Part shown: positions 35,964 to 50,531 of the stretch, piece after piece
Layout of the letters: each line of letters begins with the position of its first letter
How positions within the stretch are numbered: position 1 is the stretch's first letter
From: Taiwanofungus camphoratus
Taxonomy: Eukaryota > Basidiomycota > Agaricomycetes > Polyporales > Taiwanofungaceae
Direction of reading: 5' to 3'
DNA: 64,000 bases
Assembly (NCBI GenBank): GCA_003999685.1
Contig: CP021224.1
Coordinates: 2,170,001-2,234,000, forward strand
Position numbers and translations under genes: made by a program
The notes under the pieces: generated by a model
The model's input: only the letters and a program-made list of their open reading frames with translations
What the model was told of the DNA's origin: nothing
The model's database searches: none

Positions 35964-38488
35964 GCGTCCTCTTCCATATCGAGTGCTGACAGTGCCCCGC
36001 CCACAGACCATTTCATCCCGTCATCCACGGCTCGCGACTGGCAACCACCTCACACCGAGCACGTTCGCGAACTGCGCGCGCGCGCGCTTCGCCTCGCATC
36101 ACCCTCGACTCCCGCGCGCAGACGATTTCCGGCCTCGCGCAGAGGTATCCGCCTGCGCCTTTCTGGCATGCCGATGACGAGGGGCAGTTGATGCGAATGC
36201 CCGGCATGACACGGCCGTGGTTGGGTGTGTGCCGCTAGGTACGTAACGTCGGTCTTGCTTTCCCTCGGCTCGCTAGGCCTCGCTCTTGGCCGATTTTGAC
36301 GGTGAGGACTCGTACAGCCGTCTCCGCCGCCCGCGAGGCACTCGTACTGGCCGTACCGACGCTGCCCGCAGCTGGTCCCCGCTCGCCGTTCCACGTGCGT
36401 TTGGCCAGTTGCCTAGCAGCGGCCATCCAGCCTGCTCGCGGACTCGATTCGCTTGCGCACAGGGCAGGGTCGAGCTCGTCGCGGTTTCCCATATACAGCC
36501 ATGGGGAAGCTGCATAGCCGACGCTGCGCGCTGTATGAGCGGCGAGCACCTCGGCGTGCTCGAGGATTGGGGGGCGGACGGGGATGCGTCTTTCCTCCCC
36601 GAATCTCGGCGCTGAACGCGGCGCGAGTGCCGCAACGCACCGCACCGCACCGCACCACGACCGAAAGTGTAACTACGGTACGGTACTCGGTTATTCTTAA
36701 TAATACTGCCCCCGCCTCCTCCACGCTTTTGTGCCCGCCCTGCCAACGGGGCCACTCACGCCACGAGCCCGATGTCTGGGACGTTCTGAACGGCAGTGTG
36801 AGTTTAGCGGCGGACCAACTCAAACGAACCGGTACGTACCTGTGATGCGCGAAGGGGAGAGATATAACGCGATGAAGGGCGAGCGGTCGATGGTGCTGGT
36901 GCCCTCGCCACCGTGACGATCATGCGACGGCGAGCGCAGTCAAGCCACTCGACCGCATCACGAACGGGGGGGAGCATGGTGGAGGAGCGCTGCAGGTAGG
37001 TAGCAGGCATGTCAGTACATAGATTGGCGGAAATATAGGTACGTTCCCTACCTCATTCATCGACGGTGAACGGCGTGCCTTCACGAGTGGGGCATTGTGA
37101 ATGCCCAGCGTGACGATATGGCCGTGGTTGGATGTGCCACTGGGTACGCAACGTCAGCCTTGCTTCCACTCGGCTCTGGCTTGCTGAGCCCTGCTCCTAG
37201 CCGATTTCCACGCACACAGCCGTCTCCAACCACTGTCTCCGACACACTCATGCTGGCCATACCGACGCTACCCGGAGCTGGTCCCCGCTCGCCGTTGCCT
37301 AGCAGCGGCTATCCTGCCTGCTCGGCGACTCGATTCGCCTGCGAACAGCGTAGAGTCGAGCTTGTCGCGGTATCCCACTCAGCCAAGGGGAAGCTGCATA
37401 GCCGATGCGAGCACCTCAGTGCGCTCGAGGAATGGGGGATGGACGGGTTCACCATGCCCGTCTCTCCTCCCCAAATCTCAGCGCTGGGTCCCAGCTAGCC
37501 GAGAACGAACGGGCTGCGAGCGCCGCAACGCACCGCCCAGCGCACACGACCACGTCCAAGAGCGTAACTACGGTACGGTAATCCAACATCTTTATAATAC
37601 TGCCGCTGCCTCCTCCTTGTCCCTCCACGCTTTTGCGCCCGCCCTACCAACGGCCAGCGGAGCTATGAGCGCGATGTCTGAATTCAGCGGCGGGCCAACT
37701 CAACCGAACCGGTACGTACATGTGATGCCCGAAGCAGAGAGATGAAGCGATGGAGAGCGAGGCAAAGGGTGAGCGGTCAATGGCGCTGGCACCCTCACGA
37801 ATGTGCACAGATGTTCACGGACAGCGAGCGCAGTCAAACGACTTGACCGCATCGTGAACGGGGCATGGTGAGGCACCAGAGGTAGGCAGCAGGCACGTCA
37901 GCACGTAGATCGACGGAAATCAAGGTATGTTCCCTACCTATCTTCGACGGTGAACGGCGTGCGAAGCGCATGGTGGCGGAAGTGTTGGCATCATCGAGGT
38001 AAGCCTGATCGAGAAAAGAGAGGGAAACCACGGAGACTGAAAAGGTAACGGGAGGAAGAGAGAGAACAGCAGCGAGAACACCCACCGATTTATACCCCCA
38101 ATCCTCCGCCTCGTCCCCAGTCTGCTGACCCAACCCTCCATCATCCGCGCATCAATCAGGCGAAATGAATATCCACCGAGGCTACGCGAGAACGGAGGCG
38201 AGAGACGAGAGACGAGAAACGCCGCCCGTCTCACATTCGCTTGCGCAGCGTTCCTGCATGGCTCTCGTAATCCCGCCAGAGGCTACACGGGCGGTGCCCC
38301 AGCGATGGTGAGCTGTCCATGCTTGGGTTGGCACTTGCAGGGATGACGGGTGGAAGTGACTGCTGCATTCTGTAGCGTCAGCGTCGGAAGGGGGCAACGG
38401 AGAATGGGGTGCGGAAGGACACACGGGAGACGAGAATTTGCATGTACGTACCCGATCAGACCAAGCGCAATCGCTAGCGAAACCTTCG

Positions 38489-38975
38489 CTACAAGCGAAA
38501 TGAGTGGAAGATGTTTCCTCCCGCTGGAATTTGTCCAATTATGGAGAAACACACCATATCTGTGAAATGAGCACTGCGAGATGAGAGTTCACGCACCCGG
38601 AAGGAGAGATGAGTGCATCCCATACTCACACAGTCGAGATTCCAAAAAGGCTGGAAGCTTCATCCAGGTCTGCAACGACAAACCTTCCGGTGCAGTACAG
38701 AGAACTGCGCCACGCCACTGGCACTGCCTGAAGGATGTTCCAGTGGTGCAGGATTCTATGAAAGGGTAAGAATAGCTGAGACACTTTGGCGAGGATACAT
38801 CACGCAAAAGTAACGTACCGTTGCGAGCGCGAACCTTCGCGTACCTCAGCGGTGGCTATTACGCGTGGAAGTTTGTATTTTGAAAATACGAAATGACGCG
38901 GCTGGGTAAATTCGCCCGTATCTCGGAATCTTTGTGACAGTGATGATGAGTACACGGAGCTCACAAAGGAACAAC
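38489..38975 (-). CDS. Spliced minus-strand candidate gene, copy 5
   Basis: Same locus as at 2941-3426, with an extra C near 38,621 at the boundary between the middle exon and its GTGAGT donor. Confidence 0.36.
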
Positions 38976-41650
38976 CTGACAACAATGGGTGTCATGTCAG
39001 GAATACTGCTGTCAGTAGGCACAAGGTCTCGTTGCAATTTATGTTAATGGATGGGGAGCTCTCCGTTGTAGCCTAAATGGAATAAATATCTAGGCAGGAG
39101 CACGAAAAACGACAACAAACGAAAATGAACAGCACGCGCACTTACCTCAATTGTGAAGATCTTGTCCTTCGACTTCGAATATCCGTAACAATAATAAATC
39201 ACTCACCCTAAGATGGGACTTGAAGTCACGGCAAAGCCAATGAGGGACTCCCGGATGTGACGTGGATCTGGGATCGTCGCTGATTAGATTGCCCCAGAGA
39301 GTGCGAGCAAACGAGTGTCAATTCCAGTTCGTACACCAACGTTCTGCAGTTTCATGCTTGAAATTAGACCAAGGACATGCATACGGCCCCAACTCAGTCA
39401 GTAAATTGTAGCACACTGCACACGTGGGCATATGTAATTCAATAGACCGTTCCATTCCATTCACGTTGCGATTAGTATACAAAGATTTGAGACCAGAGGA
39501 TCGAGCTTTGTGCGATGGAGAAGGCTCAATGAAATGCTCGAGATTGACCAATCAGCCTTGTATGCTCACAGACAATTGGATGTACGACTTGAACTTGACA
39601 TCAGGTTGGTTGTGGGCTGACACTCTGGGCTGCTAGCACATTCATGAACTCCAGGACATACATTTTTGCAGTTCTACTATGTCAATCAATTGTGTTTCGA
39701 GACAAAACCGCTCATAGATAAGATAAAAGTCAGATCAGCAGTACCACGGACTCGGTCACACGGTGACACCACTGAAACTGCGGGAGGAATAAAATTCACA
39801 CGGGAGACGATGGCGGACATAATTTGATCAGACGTAAAGGAAGAGTGAGCCGAGGCAAAGAACGATTTGCGACGGCTGTACATTAGGCAAAACATGATGG
39901 AATATTCTTGTTGATAGCAACCATCGCGCGACGGCATAATCGCAAGTATAAGAGCACGTTGTAGTCCGACGTGTTCGAGTCTCCCGTATGCCTCCATAAT
40001 GCCATTTTGAAATGTTATCTAAGCTCGAAAGCCAAGAAGACAACATGGGTAGGTGTATCTTTTAACGTGAAGAGCATGAGCTGATGATGATCACGTTCTC
40101 CATAGTTTGCTGAGCGCTTCATGAGTATTTCTGAGTGAAAAGCGGCCAAAACGACGATATATGTACATATCGCCGTCCCGTGAGCAGCCCTCTGTGTATT
40201 CTCAGCATTGGGCACACAGGAGTGTCCCTGTGAGTATGGTGAGCTTTGAGCTCCCGCCGTTCACGCAGTCACTACACGGGTCAAAAGCAGGGCCACCGTC
40301 ACGATATCTGTAGATATCGACGTCCCGCGAGCAGGGGCAGGAGGCATAGCGCGGGGCAGATTTTGTGTTTCCAACTCTGAGGAGCGTGCCTGTAAGCACA
40401 GCGGTCCTCACAAGCTTCGAGCTCTCATACAGTGATCCTCGCAGTGATCCCTCGCGAGCTTCGAGCTCCCATGCAGTCATCGAGCATGCACCAGCCCTAT
40501 GTCTACGACGTGGGTGAAATTAAGGCCGCCATTACAAAATCTACATATATCGACGTCCCGCGAGCAGGGGTAGAAGACCATCTCAAAGACATATTTTTTT
40601 CGTCCCGTGAGCAGGAGCGAGAGGTCATAGCGGGCGGCATCATCCCGTTTGCTTGTGAGCATCACAGTTCTCACAAGGCTCAAGTTCTCATTGGGTGAGT
40701 GGTTCGGATCTCAACCGTTGCGCAATTGTGCTCACGCAACCTCCAAAAACGACGCTCTGTTGTTCAAAACAACAGCGCACCACCAGCAGTACTTACAAGG
40801 CCTCGAAATGGCGTATCACCGCAATAAAAAAAAAAAAGGGCTGACGTACAAGGCCTTTCCTACCCTGTAAATGGCATCTTTCTGTGGAAAACGAGGCTGC
40901 GGTGAGGTATGAGCTAACGGAGTACCAACTTGAACCACTTCACCGGAAGGGTGAGTGATTCCGATTCTATCATTGTGCGCGAAGTGCACTAACTGTGATT
41001 TGAAGCGGCACTTACACAACCTCCAAACGAGTACATCACCGGCACAGGACGTCGAACTGGCGTTCTGCTGCGAAAAACCGAGCCGACGAACGAGGCAGCA
41101 GGCCCTATTCCGATGCCTGTTCTGCCGTCGTATCAGCACCCACCGGTGAGTGATTGCGATCCCAACCAACCATGATTGAGGGCAGTACTTACGAGAGCGT
41201 GCCACGGGACCCTTGCTGCGAAACACGAGAGCGTGCCAACCCTGCGCTGGGTTTCAGCCGTTGCGCGTTATCCATGCCAAGGGGGGGCCACCTACTGACG
41301 AGAAATCCTATCGAGGACGTCTGCGGGTGAGTGATTCCGACCTCCACCGTGATTCAGGGCAGTACTTATGTGAGAGCGCACCACAGGACCTTTGCTGCGA
41401 AAAACGAGAGCGCACTAACCCCATGCTAGGGTTTCAGCTGTCTTTTCTGCGGAGCGAATGAGGGCTTGGGCCATCGCGCTGACTTACCCGTGGGGGCACA
41501 TCATCTTGTCCCCTGTGAAAAGGGGAAACCACGTGAGTGAACGGAGCCAAAGACTGCTGTGGACTTACCTAGCGCTACCGGGGGCACATCGTCTTGCGTG
41601 CCCCGGAATTGATGAAAAACCGAGTGTCCCTGCGGGGAGGGGAAACCATG

Positions 41651-43573
41651 TCAGTCCACATAGCCAAAAAGTGCTCTGATCTTATCTGTTTTTACCCCTA
41701 ACCTCCCTGCACACCAATCCCCTTCAACGAACGTAAGCATCCCACGCCCTCGCAAACATGCCCTCCTCCACCTCGGCAGGCTCGCTTGTAGACGCCATAC
41801 AACCAGCGCCTCCAACCATCAGCCCCAGCCCCAGCCCCAGCCCTACACCTGCGCCCTGCCCACCAGCCAACGTGGAGACAGGCGCGCCGGCTGGGGTGGG
41901 TGGGTACAGCGAGAACGGCGATGGTGGAGCCAGCGCGGGGGATGGCAGCGCCCGCAGCGCAAGCGTGCGTGGAGGCAACGCGAACGCGACGAGCGTCGGG
42001 GACCGCGGAGACCGTGGTGAACGAGGCGAGCGCGGGGACAAGGGCGACGTGGGCGACGGGTACAACGCCGACAGAGGCGGAGTTGCGCCAGGCCCGCTGG
42101 AGATGCCGCGCGATGAGAAGTACTCGCCCACCTCGGTGCTCTCAACCACCCTCTTGTCCTTCACCACGCCCGCCTGCGCGAAATAGCCTCCGCCGGGCGA
42201 CCGCACGCGGATTTGCTCGTCCCCGGCATTGGTGAGAGCAGGCGTGTCGCTCTCGGGCTCTGACGCGACGTCCGTATCTGTCGTGTCCGTCGACATGTCC
42301 GTCTCGGTGTCTGGCTCGGGTTCTGGTTCCGTGTCACTGGGAGATGCGGAGGGGGCCGGAGAGCTGGGCGTGTGCAAGGGCGAGGACGGAGTTGTTGGAG
42401 GAGACATGGGGATGGTCGAGTGCGAGGCAGCCTCTGGCATGGTCAGCCGCTGACTCTCACACGGCTCCCCAGCACCAGGCACCAGCTCGCCAGCCTCGGG
42501 CGCGTCCATGAGCCGGACGAACATCATGTTGAGCCGCTGCTTAGGCGGGGGGGCAGGCATGGACTGCGGCTCGGGGAGGCGTGGGGGTGTCTCCTGCACT
42601 GGAAGCAGCGGCAGGAATGCGAATGTACGCGACAGGCGCGACGGCGTGAGTGTCGGCGTCGGGGGAGATGGCGGAGTGGCGTCGGTGGACGAGCCGGACG
42701 GTGTGCGGACGTGAATCTCCGGGATGGGGAGCCGAGTCGGTGATGGTGCGAGCGAAGTAGCGGCCATATCGGGCTGCAATGGCGGAGAACGCGGAGGAGA
42801 CGGCTCCGGCTCCGGCTCCGGCTCAGAGGGAGTGTCAAGCAGAGGCAGGAGACGGATGGGGACGGCGTCGAGGTACGGCAGGATGGCCGGATCGACCGCT
42901 TCGGGGTCTGCCCGACGATTCTTCCAGCGCGCGGGCGTGTGCGACGGCTGTGTGGCGAAGCGCGAGTACGGGAACGACGGCGGGTGGCTGGGGGATGGGT
43001 CTGGAGGGGCCGGTGGAAGAGACGTCGTGAATGGCTGGCGTGGCGTGGGGCAGGGAGCCGTGCGGGGAAGACACAGCCGCAGCTGCTTGAGCTCGAGAAC
43101 GTCCCTGTAGAGCGACAAGGCGTTAGCGTCCAGCATTAACATTAAGTAACGGCGGAGAAACGGGGACCCTCCGCCAGTGGGATCAGGCACAACCGATGCA
43201 GCGCAGGAACACTGGCTGACAACGGTCATCCATGACGTCGTCCGAGCCCTTGCCCGATTAGGCAACTCTCCCAGTCCTGCGCGCACACGACTGCGCCCGA
43301 ACGCTGCGAGACAAAAAAAAAAAGGCACACGCACTGGTAAGACAGCCTCGGCGTTACCGGCGCAGGCGAGCGATCCCACTCGTCTGCCTCGTGCACCTCC
43401 TCCAGCGCCTCCTCCTCGCAGAACGACACCCGCTTCTGCATCCCCATCCCCTCCCGTCCTGGTGGCGGTGGACTGGGCGACCCCCGCCCGCACTCGGACC
43501 CACTCGGCGTCGACGCTTCGCTCACGTCCGGCGTCAGCGGCGGGGTCGTCTTGAGGCAGCTCTTCCGCGGCAT
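41651..43573 (-). CDS. Ser/Pro-rich PP1-docking-type protein, copy 5 (altered C-terminus)
   Basis: Same gene. It is open from the ATG through almost all of exon 2. One extra A near 41,756 changes the last residues, so the frame ends early, at 41,724. All recognisable motifs are kept, so the protein could still be functional even if the change is real. Confidence 0.72.
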
Positions 43574-43925
43574 CTCGGCGTGTTCGACGCTAGCTGGCAG
43601 GTTGGTCGAGTGGAAGCGCCAGCGTGTGGTGGGTAGAGTGACGGGAGGGCAGGAGAGGGCCAGTCGTAGAGTCGCCTTGTAATGTAGAAAGCAGCTGTCT
43701 CACCGAAAGGGGCCCCGCCGGAAGCAATGCTGCCAAATTATTGGCCTGCCCAGTCACGTGACAGGCCGTCCTTTATCGCGCAGGAAGGATCCGGGATGAG
43801 AGAGCGCCCGCCCGCCACACCGCCGCCCGCTCGCCGCGCGTGACGAGCGCAGGGCCCTAAGACTCTTTGGTGCTGTGTCTACGACTCTGCTGGTGCCCTG
43901 CCGACGCTTGCACGACGAGCGCAAC

Positions 43926-44845
43926 ATGCTCAACGACTTTCCAGCTGCTGCTCGGGCGTCGATCGACTCGATCTCAATGGACGCGCGATATTCGCGGTAT
44001 GACTGCCCGGCACTTCGCACGCTCAGCGCGCTCTCTGCCAGGACCCTCTCGAGGCGCAACCGCTCTCTCCTCTCGTTCGCATCTCGAGCCGCCCAGCCGC
44101 TCACTCAGTATTCCGACAGCTTGGAGTCCAGTCTGGTAGACGAGACGAGCGCCGAGACTGGGGTGGCAGGTGCGCTTTCCTCGATCCACCACCGGCATCC
44201 TGGGCTACAGTGCCCGCTGTCCGTGTCGATTTCCGCATACGCTGCGCTTGGTGCGCCCGTGCCATCTCTTCCACGCTGACGTTCGTATGCACGTGCCGTG
44301 TGTGCGCTGTTTCCGATGCCCGTACAACTCATGCTCCGAGCGTAGCATGCGCGCGGTGCGTGAGTTCCACCATGCAGGGCGCGCGCGCTTGCGCCTGTCT
44401 TCTCTCTCCCAGGCTTGTGCTGGTCGGTCGGTCCACTGCACCCTCTGAGCGCCGTGAGCACTCGCCACTCATCACCGGGGGCGTGTTGCTGCGCTGCGCT
44501 CACAGCGCCTCCGCCGATCTCCTCGCTCTCAACGTTCTGGCACTGGCCGCGCCAACGCGCCAGATCCACAATACGACTCGGACTGCCCTCGGCCCCTTGC
44601 CGTTCCCATCCCCCCACTTCTCACACTCGATCTCCTCTCCGTTTCGCGGAACTCACTCATCTCGCGTGCGCACTCGGGTCGTCGAGAAGCTGCCAGGCAC
44701 CCAACGCGACCGGAACGAACATGCGCGCAGCGCCTCGAGATGCTCGCGCACGCCCCAGGACTCGGGTGCGTATTCAGACCGTCTTCTGGAGCCTTGGGTC
44801 TGGACAACGACGCTCGCAGGGCGGCGGGATGGGCTTTACTGGTAA
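43926..44845 (+). CDS. Candidate plus-strand gene, copy 5/6 junction
   Basis: Repeats the exon pattern seen at 8377-9296 without visible change. Confidence 0.33.
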
Positions 44846-47369
44846 GCGTCCTCTTCCATATCGAGTGCTGACAGTGCCCCGCCCACAGACCATTTCATCC
44901 CGTCATCCACGGCTCGCGACTGGCAACCACCTCACACCGAGCACGTTCGCGAACTGCGCGCGCGCGCGCTTCGCCTCGCATCACCCTCGACTCCCGCGCG
45001 CAGACGATTTCCGGCCTCGCGCAGAGGTATCCGCCTGCGCCTTTCTGGCATGCCGATGACGAGGGGCAGTTGATGCGAATGCCCGGCATGACACGGCCGT
45101 GGTTGGGTGTGTGCCGCTAGGTACGTAACGTCGGTCTTGCTTTCCCTCGGCTCGCTAGGCCTCGCTCTTGGCCGATTTTGACGGTGAGGACTCGTACAGC
45201 CGTCTCCGCCGCCCGCGAGGCACTCGTACTGGCCGTACCGACGCTGCCCGCAGCTGGTCCCCGCTCGCCGTTCCACGTGCGTTTGGCCAGTTGCCTAGCA
45301 GCGGCCATCCAGCCTGCTCGCGGACTCGATTCGCTTGCGCACAGGGCAGGGTCGAGCTCGTCGCGGTTTCCCATATACAGCCATGGGGAAGCTGCATAGC
45401 CGACGCTGCGCGCTGTATGAGCGGCGAGCACCTCGGCGTGCTCGAGGATTGGGGGGCGGACGGGGATGCGTCTTTCCTCCCCGAATCTCGGCGCTGAACG
45501 CGGCGCGAGTGCCGCAACGCACCGCACCGCACCGCACCACGACCGAAAGTGTAACTACGGTACGGTACTCGGTTATTCTTAATAATACTGCCCCCGCCTC
45601 CTCCACGCTTTTGTGCCCGCCCTGCCAACGGGGCCACTCACGCCACGAGCCCGATGTCTGGGACGTTCTGAACGGCAGTGTGAGTTTAGCGGCGGACCAA
45701 CTCAAACGAACCGGTACGTACCTGTGATGCGCGAAGGGGAGAGATATAACGCGATGAAGGGCGAGCGGTCGATGGTGCTGGTGCCCTCGCCACCGTGACG
45801 ATCATGCGACGGCGAGCGCAGTCAAGCCACTCGACCGCATCACGAACGGGGGGGAGCATGGTGGAGGAGCGCTGCAGGTAGGTAGCAGGCATGTCAGTAC
45901 ATAGATTGGCGGAAATATAGGTACGTTCCCTACCTCATTCATCGACGGTGAACGGCGTGCCTTCACGAGTGGGGCATTGTGAATGCCCAGCGTGACGATA
46001 TGGCCGTGGTTGGATGTGCCACTGGGTACGCAACGTCAGCCTTGCTTCCACTCGGCTCTGGCTTGCTGAGCCCTGCTCCTAGCCGATTTCCACGCACACA
46101 GCCGTCTCCAACCACTGTCTCCGACACACTCATGCTGGCCATACCGACGCTACCCGGAGCTGGTCCCCGCTCGCCGTTGCCTAGCAGCGGCTATCCTGCC
46201 TGCTCGGCGACTCGATTCGCCTGCGAACAGCGTAGAGTCGAGCTTGTCGCGGTATCCCACTCAGCCAAGGGGAAGCTGCATAGCCGATGCGAGCACCTCA
46301 GTGCGCTCGAGGAATGGGGGATGGACGGGTTCACCATGCCCGTCTCTCCTCCCCAAATCTCAGCGCTGGGTCCCAGCTAGCCGAGAACGAACGGGCTGCG
46401 AGCGCCGCAACGCACCGCCCAGCGCACACGACCACGTCCAAGAGCGTAACTACGGTACGGTAATCCAACATCTTTATAATACTGCCGCTGCCTCCTCCTT
46501 GTCCCTCCACGCTTTTGCGCCCGCCCTACCAACGGCCAGCGGAGCTATGAGCGCGATGTCTGAATTCAGCGGCGGGCCAACTCAACCGAACCGGTACGTA
46601 CATGTGATGCCCGAAGCAGAGAGATGAAGCGATGGAGAGCGAGGCAAAGGGTGAGCGGTCAATGGCGCTGGCACCCTCACGAATGTGCACAGATGTTCAC
46701 GGACAGCGAGCGCAGTCAAACGACTTGACCGCATCGTGAACGGGGCATGGTGAGGCACCAGAGGTAGGCAGCAGGCACGTCAGCACGTAGATCGACGGAA
46801 ATCAAGGTATGTTCCCTACCTATCTTCGACGGTGAACGGCGTGCGAAGCGCATGGTGGCGGAAGTGTTGGCATCATCGAGGTAAGCCTGATCGAGAAAAG
46901 AGAGGGAAACCACGGAGACTGAAAAGGTAACGGGAGGAAGAGAGAGAACAGCAGCGAGAACACCCACCGATTTATACCCCCAATCCTCCGCCTCGTCCCC
47001 AGTCTGCTGACCCAACCCTCCATCATCCGCGCATCAATCAGGCGAAATGAATATCCACCGAGGCTACGCGAGAACGGAGGCGAGAGACGAGAGACGAGAA
47101 ACGCCGCCCGTCTCACATTCGCTTGCGCAGCGTTCCTGCATGGCTCTCGTAATCCCGCCAGAGGCTACACGGGCGGTGCCCCAGCGATGGTGAGCTGTCC
47201 ATGCTTGGGTTGGCACTTGCAGGGATGACGGGTGGAAGTGACTGCTGCATTCTGTAGCGTCAGCGTCGGAAGGGGCAACGGAGAATGGGGTGCGGGAAGG
47301 ACACACGGGAGACGAGAATTTGCATGTACGTACCCGATCAGACCAAGCGCAATCGCTAGCGAACCTTCG

Positions 47370-47855
47370 CTACAAGCGAAATGAGTGGAAGATGTTTCCT
47401 CCCGCTGGAATTTGTCCAATTATGGAGAAACACACCATATCTGTGAAATGAGCACTGCGAGATGAGAGTTCACGCACCCGGAAGGAGAGATGAGTGCATC
47501 CATACTCACACAGTCGAGATTCCAAAAAGGCTGGAAGCTTCATCCAGGTCTGCAACGACAAACCTTCCGGTGCAGTACAGAGAACTGCGCCACGCCACTG
47601 GCACTGCCTGAAGGATGTTCCAGTGGTGCAGGATTCTATGAAAGGGTAAGAATAGCTGAGACACTTTGGCGAGGATACATCACGCAAAAGTAACGTACCG
47701 TTGCGAGCGCGAACCTTCGCGTACCTCAGCGGTGGCTATTACGCGTGGAAGTTTGTATTTTGAAAATACGAAATGACGCGGCTGGGTAAATTCGCCCGTA
47801 TCTCGGAATCTTTGTGACAGTGATGATGAGTACACGGAGCTCACAAAGGAACAAC
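47370..47855 (-). CDS. Spliced minus-strand candidate gene, copy 6
   Basis: Same as at 2941-3426, with no change seen. Confidence 0.4.
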
Positions 47856-50531
47856 CTGACAACAATGGGTGTCATGTCAGGAATACTGCTGTCAGTAGGC
47901 ACAAGGTCTCGTTGCAATTTATGTTAATGGATGGGGAGCTCTCCGTTGTAGCCTAAATGGAATAAATATCTAGGCAGGAGCACGAAAAACGACAACAAAC
48001 GAAAATGAACAGCACGCGCACTTACCTCAATTGTGAAGATCTTGTCCTTCGACTTCGAATATCCGTAACAATAATAAATCACTCACCCTAAGATGGGACT
48101 TGAAGTCACGGCAAAGCCAATGAGGGACTCCCGGATGTGACGTGGATCTGGGATCGTCGCTGATTAGATTGCCCCAGAGAGTGCGAGCAAACGAGTGTCA
48201 ATTCCAGTTCGTACACCAACGTTCTGCAGTTTCATGCTTGAAATTAGACCAAGGACATGCATACGGCCCCAACTCAGTCAGTAAATTGTAGCACACTGCA
48301 CACGTGGGCATATGTAATTCAATAGACCGTTCCATTCCATTCACGTTGCGATTAGTATACAAAGATTTGAGACCAGAGGATCGAGCTTTGTGCGATGGAG
48401 AAGGCTCAATGAAATGCTCGAGATTGACCAATCAGCCTTGTATGCTCACAGACAATTGGATGTACGACTTGAACTTGACATCAGGTTGGTTGTGGGCTGA
48501 CACTCTGGGCTGCTAGCACATTCATGAACTCCAGGACATACATTTTTGCAGTTCTACTATGTCAATCAATTGTGTTTCGAGACAAAACCGCTCATAGATA
48601 AGATAAAAGTCAGATCAGCAGTACCACGGACTCGGTCACACGGTGACACCACTGAAACTGCGGGAGGAATAAAATTCACACGGGAGACGATGGCGGACAT
48701 AATTTGATCAGACGTAAAGGAAGAGTGAGCCGAGGCAAAGAACGATTTGCGACGGCTGTACATTAGGCAAAACATGATGGAATATTCTTGTTGATAGCAA
48801 CCATCGCGCGACGGCATAATCGCAAGGTATAAGAGCACGTTGTAGTCCGACGTGTTCGAGTCTCCCGTATGCCTCCATAATGCCATTTTGAAATGTTATC
48901 TAAGCTCGAAAGCCAAGAAGACAACATGGGTAGGTGTATCTTTTAACGTGAAGAGCATGAGCTGATGATGATCACGTTCTCCATAGTTTGCTGAGCGCTT
49001 CATGAGTATTTCTGAGTGAAAAGCGGCCAAAACGACGATATATGTACATATCGCCGTCCCGTGAGCAGCCCTCTGTGTATTCTCAGCATTGGGCACACAG
49101 GAGTGTCCCTGTGAGTATGGTGAGCTTTGAGCTCCCGCCGTTCACGCAGTCACTACACGGGTCAAAAGCAGGGCCACCGTCACGATATCTGTAGATATCG
49201 ACGTCCCGCGAGCAGGGGCAGGAGGCATAGCGCGGGGCAGATTTTGTGTTTCCAACTCTGAGGAGCGTGCCTGTAAGCACAGCGGTCCTCACAAGCTTCG
49301 AGCTCTCATACAGTGATCCTCGCAGTGATCCTCGCGAGCTTCGAGCTCCCATGCAGTCATCGAGCATGCACCAGCCCTATGTCTACGACGTGGGTGAAAT
49401 TAAGGCCGCCATTACAAAATCTACATATATCGACGTCCCGCGAGCAGGGGTAGAAGACCATCTCAAAGACATATTTTTTTCGTCCCGTGAGCAGGAGCGA
49501 GAGGTCATAGCGGGCGGCATCATCCCGTTTGCTTGTGAGCATCACAGTTCTCACAAGGCTCAAGTTCTCATTGGGTGAGTGGTTCGGATCTCAACCGTTG
49601 CGCAATTGTGCTCACGCAACCTCCAAAAACGACGCTCTGTTGTTCAAAACAACAGCGCACCACCAGCAGTACTTACAAGGCCTCGAAATGGCGTATCACC
49701 GCAATAAAAAAAAAAAAGGGCTGACGTACAAGGCCTTTCCTACCCTGTAAATGGCATCTTTCTGTGGAAAACGAGGCTGCGGTGAGGTATGAGCTAACGG
49801 AGTACCAACTTGAACCACTTCACCGGAAGGGTGAGTGATTCCGATTCTATCATTGTGCGCGAAGTGCACTAACTGTGATTTGAAGCGGCACTTACACAAC
49901 CTCCAAACGAGTACATCACCGGCACAGGACGTCGAACTGGCGTTCTGCTGCGAAAAACCGAGCCGACGAACGAGGCAGCAGGCCCTATTCCGATGCCTGT
50001 TCTGCCGTCGTATCAGCACCCACCGGTGAGTGATTGCGATCCCAACCAACCATGATTGAGGGCAGTACTTACGAGAGCGTGCCACGGGACCCTTGCTGCG
50101 AAACACGAGAGCGTGCCAACCCTGCGCTGGGGTTTCAGCCGTTGCGCGTTATCCATGCCAAGGGGGGGGCCACCTACTGACGAGAAATCCTATCGAGGAC
50201 GTCTGCGGGTGAGTGATTCCGACCTCCACCGTGATTCAGGGCAGTACTTATGTGAGAGCGCACCACAGGACCTTTGCTGCGAAAAACGAGAGCGCACTAA
50301 CCCCATGCTAGGGTTTCAGCTGTCTTTTCTGCGGAGCGAATGAGGGCTTGGGCCATCGCGCTGACTTACCCGTGGGGGCACATCATCTTGTCCCTGTGAA
50401 AAGGGGAAACCACGTGAGTGAACGGAGCCAAAGACTGCTGTGGACTTACCTAGCGCTACCGGGGGCACATCGTCTTGCGTGCCCCGGAATTGATGAAAAA
50501 CCGAGTGTCCCTGCGGGGAGGGGAAACCATG

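Larger units (their letters stand above)
35546..44428. repeat. Tandem array unit, copy 5 (8,883 bp)
   Basis: Same order as copy 1. About ten one-base length changes were noticed, near 35,565-35,650 and between about 38,390 and 41,760. Confidence 0.97.

Noticed and set aside
34907-35989. 360-residue plus-strand protein in copy 4/5
   Set aside because: It exists only because several one-base indels in this copy join different frames. The other copies do not have it.
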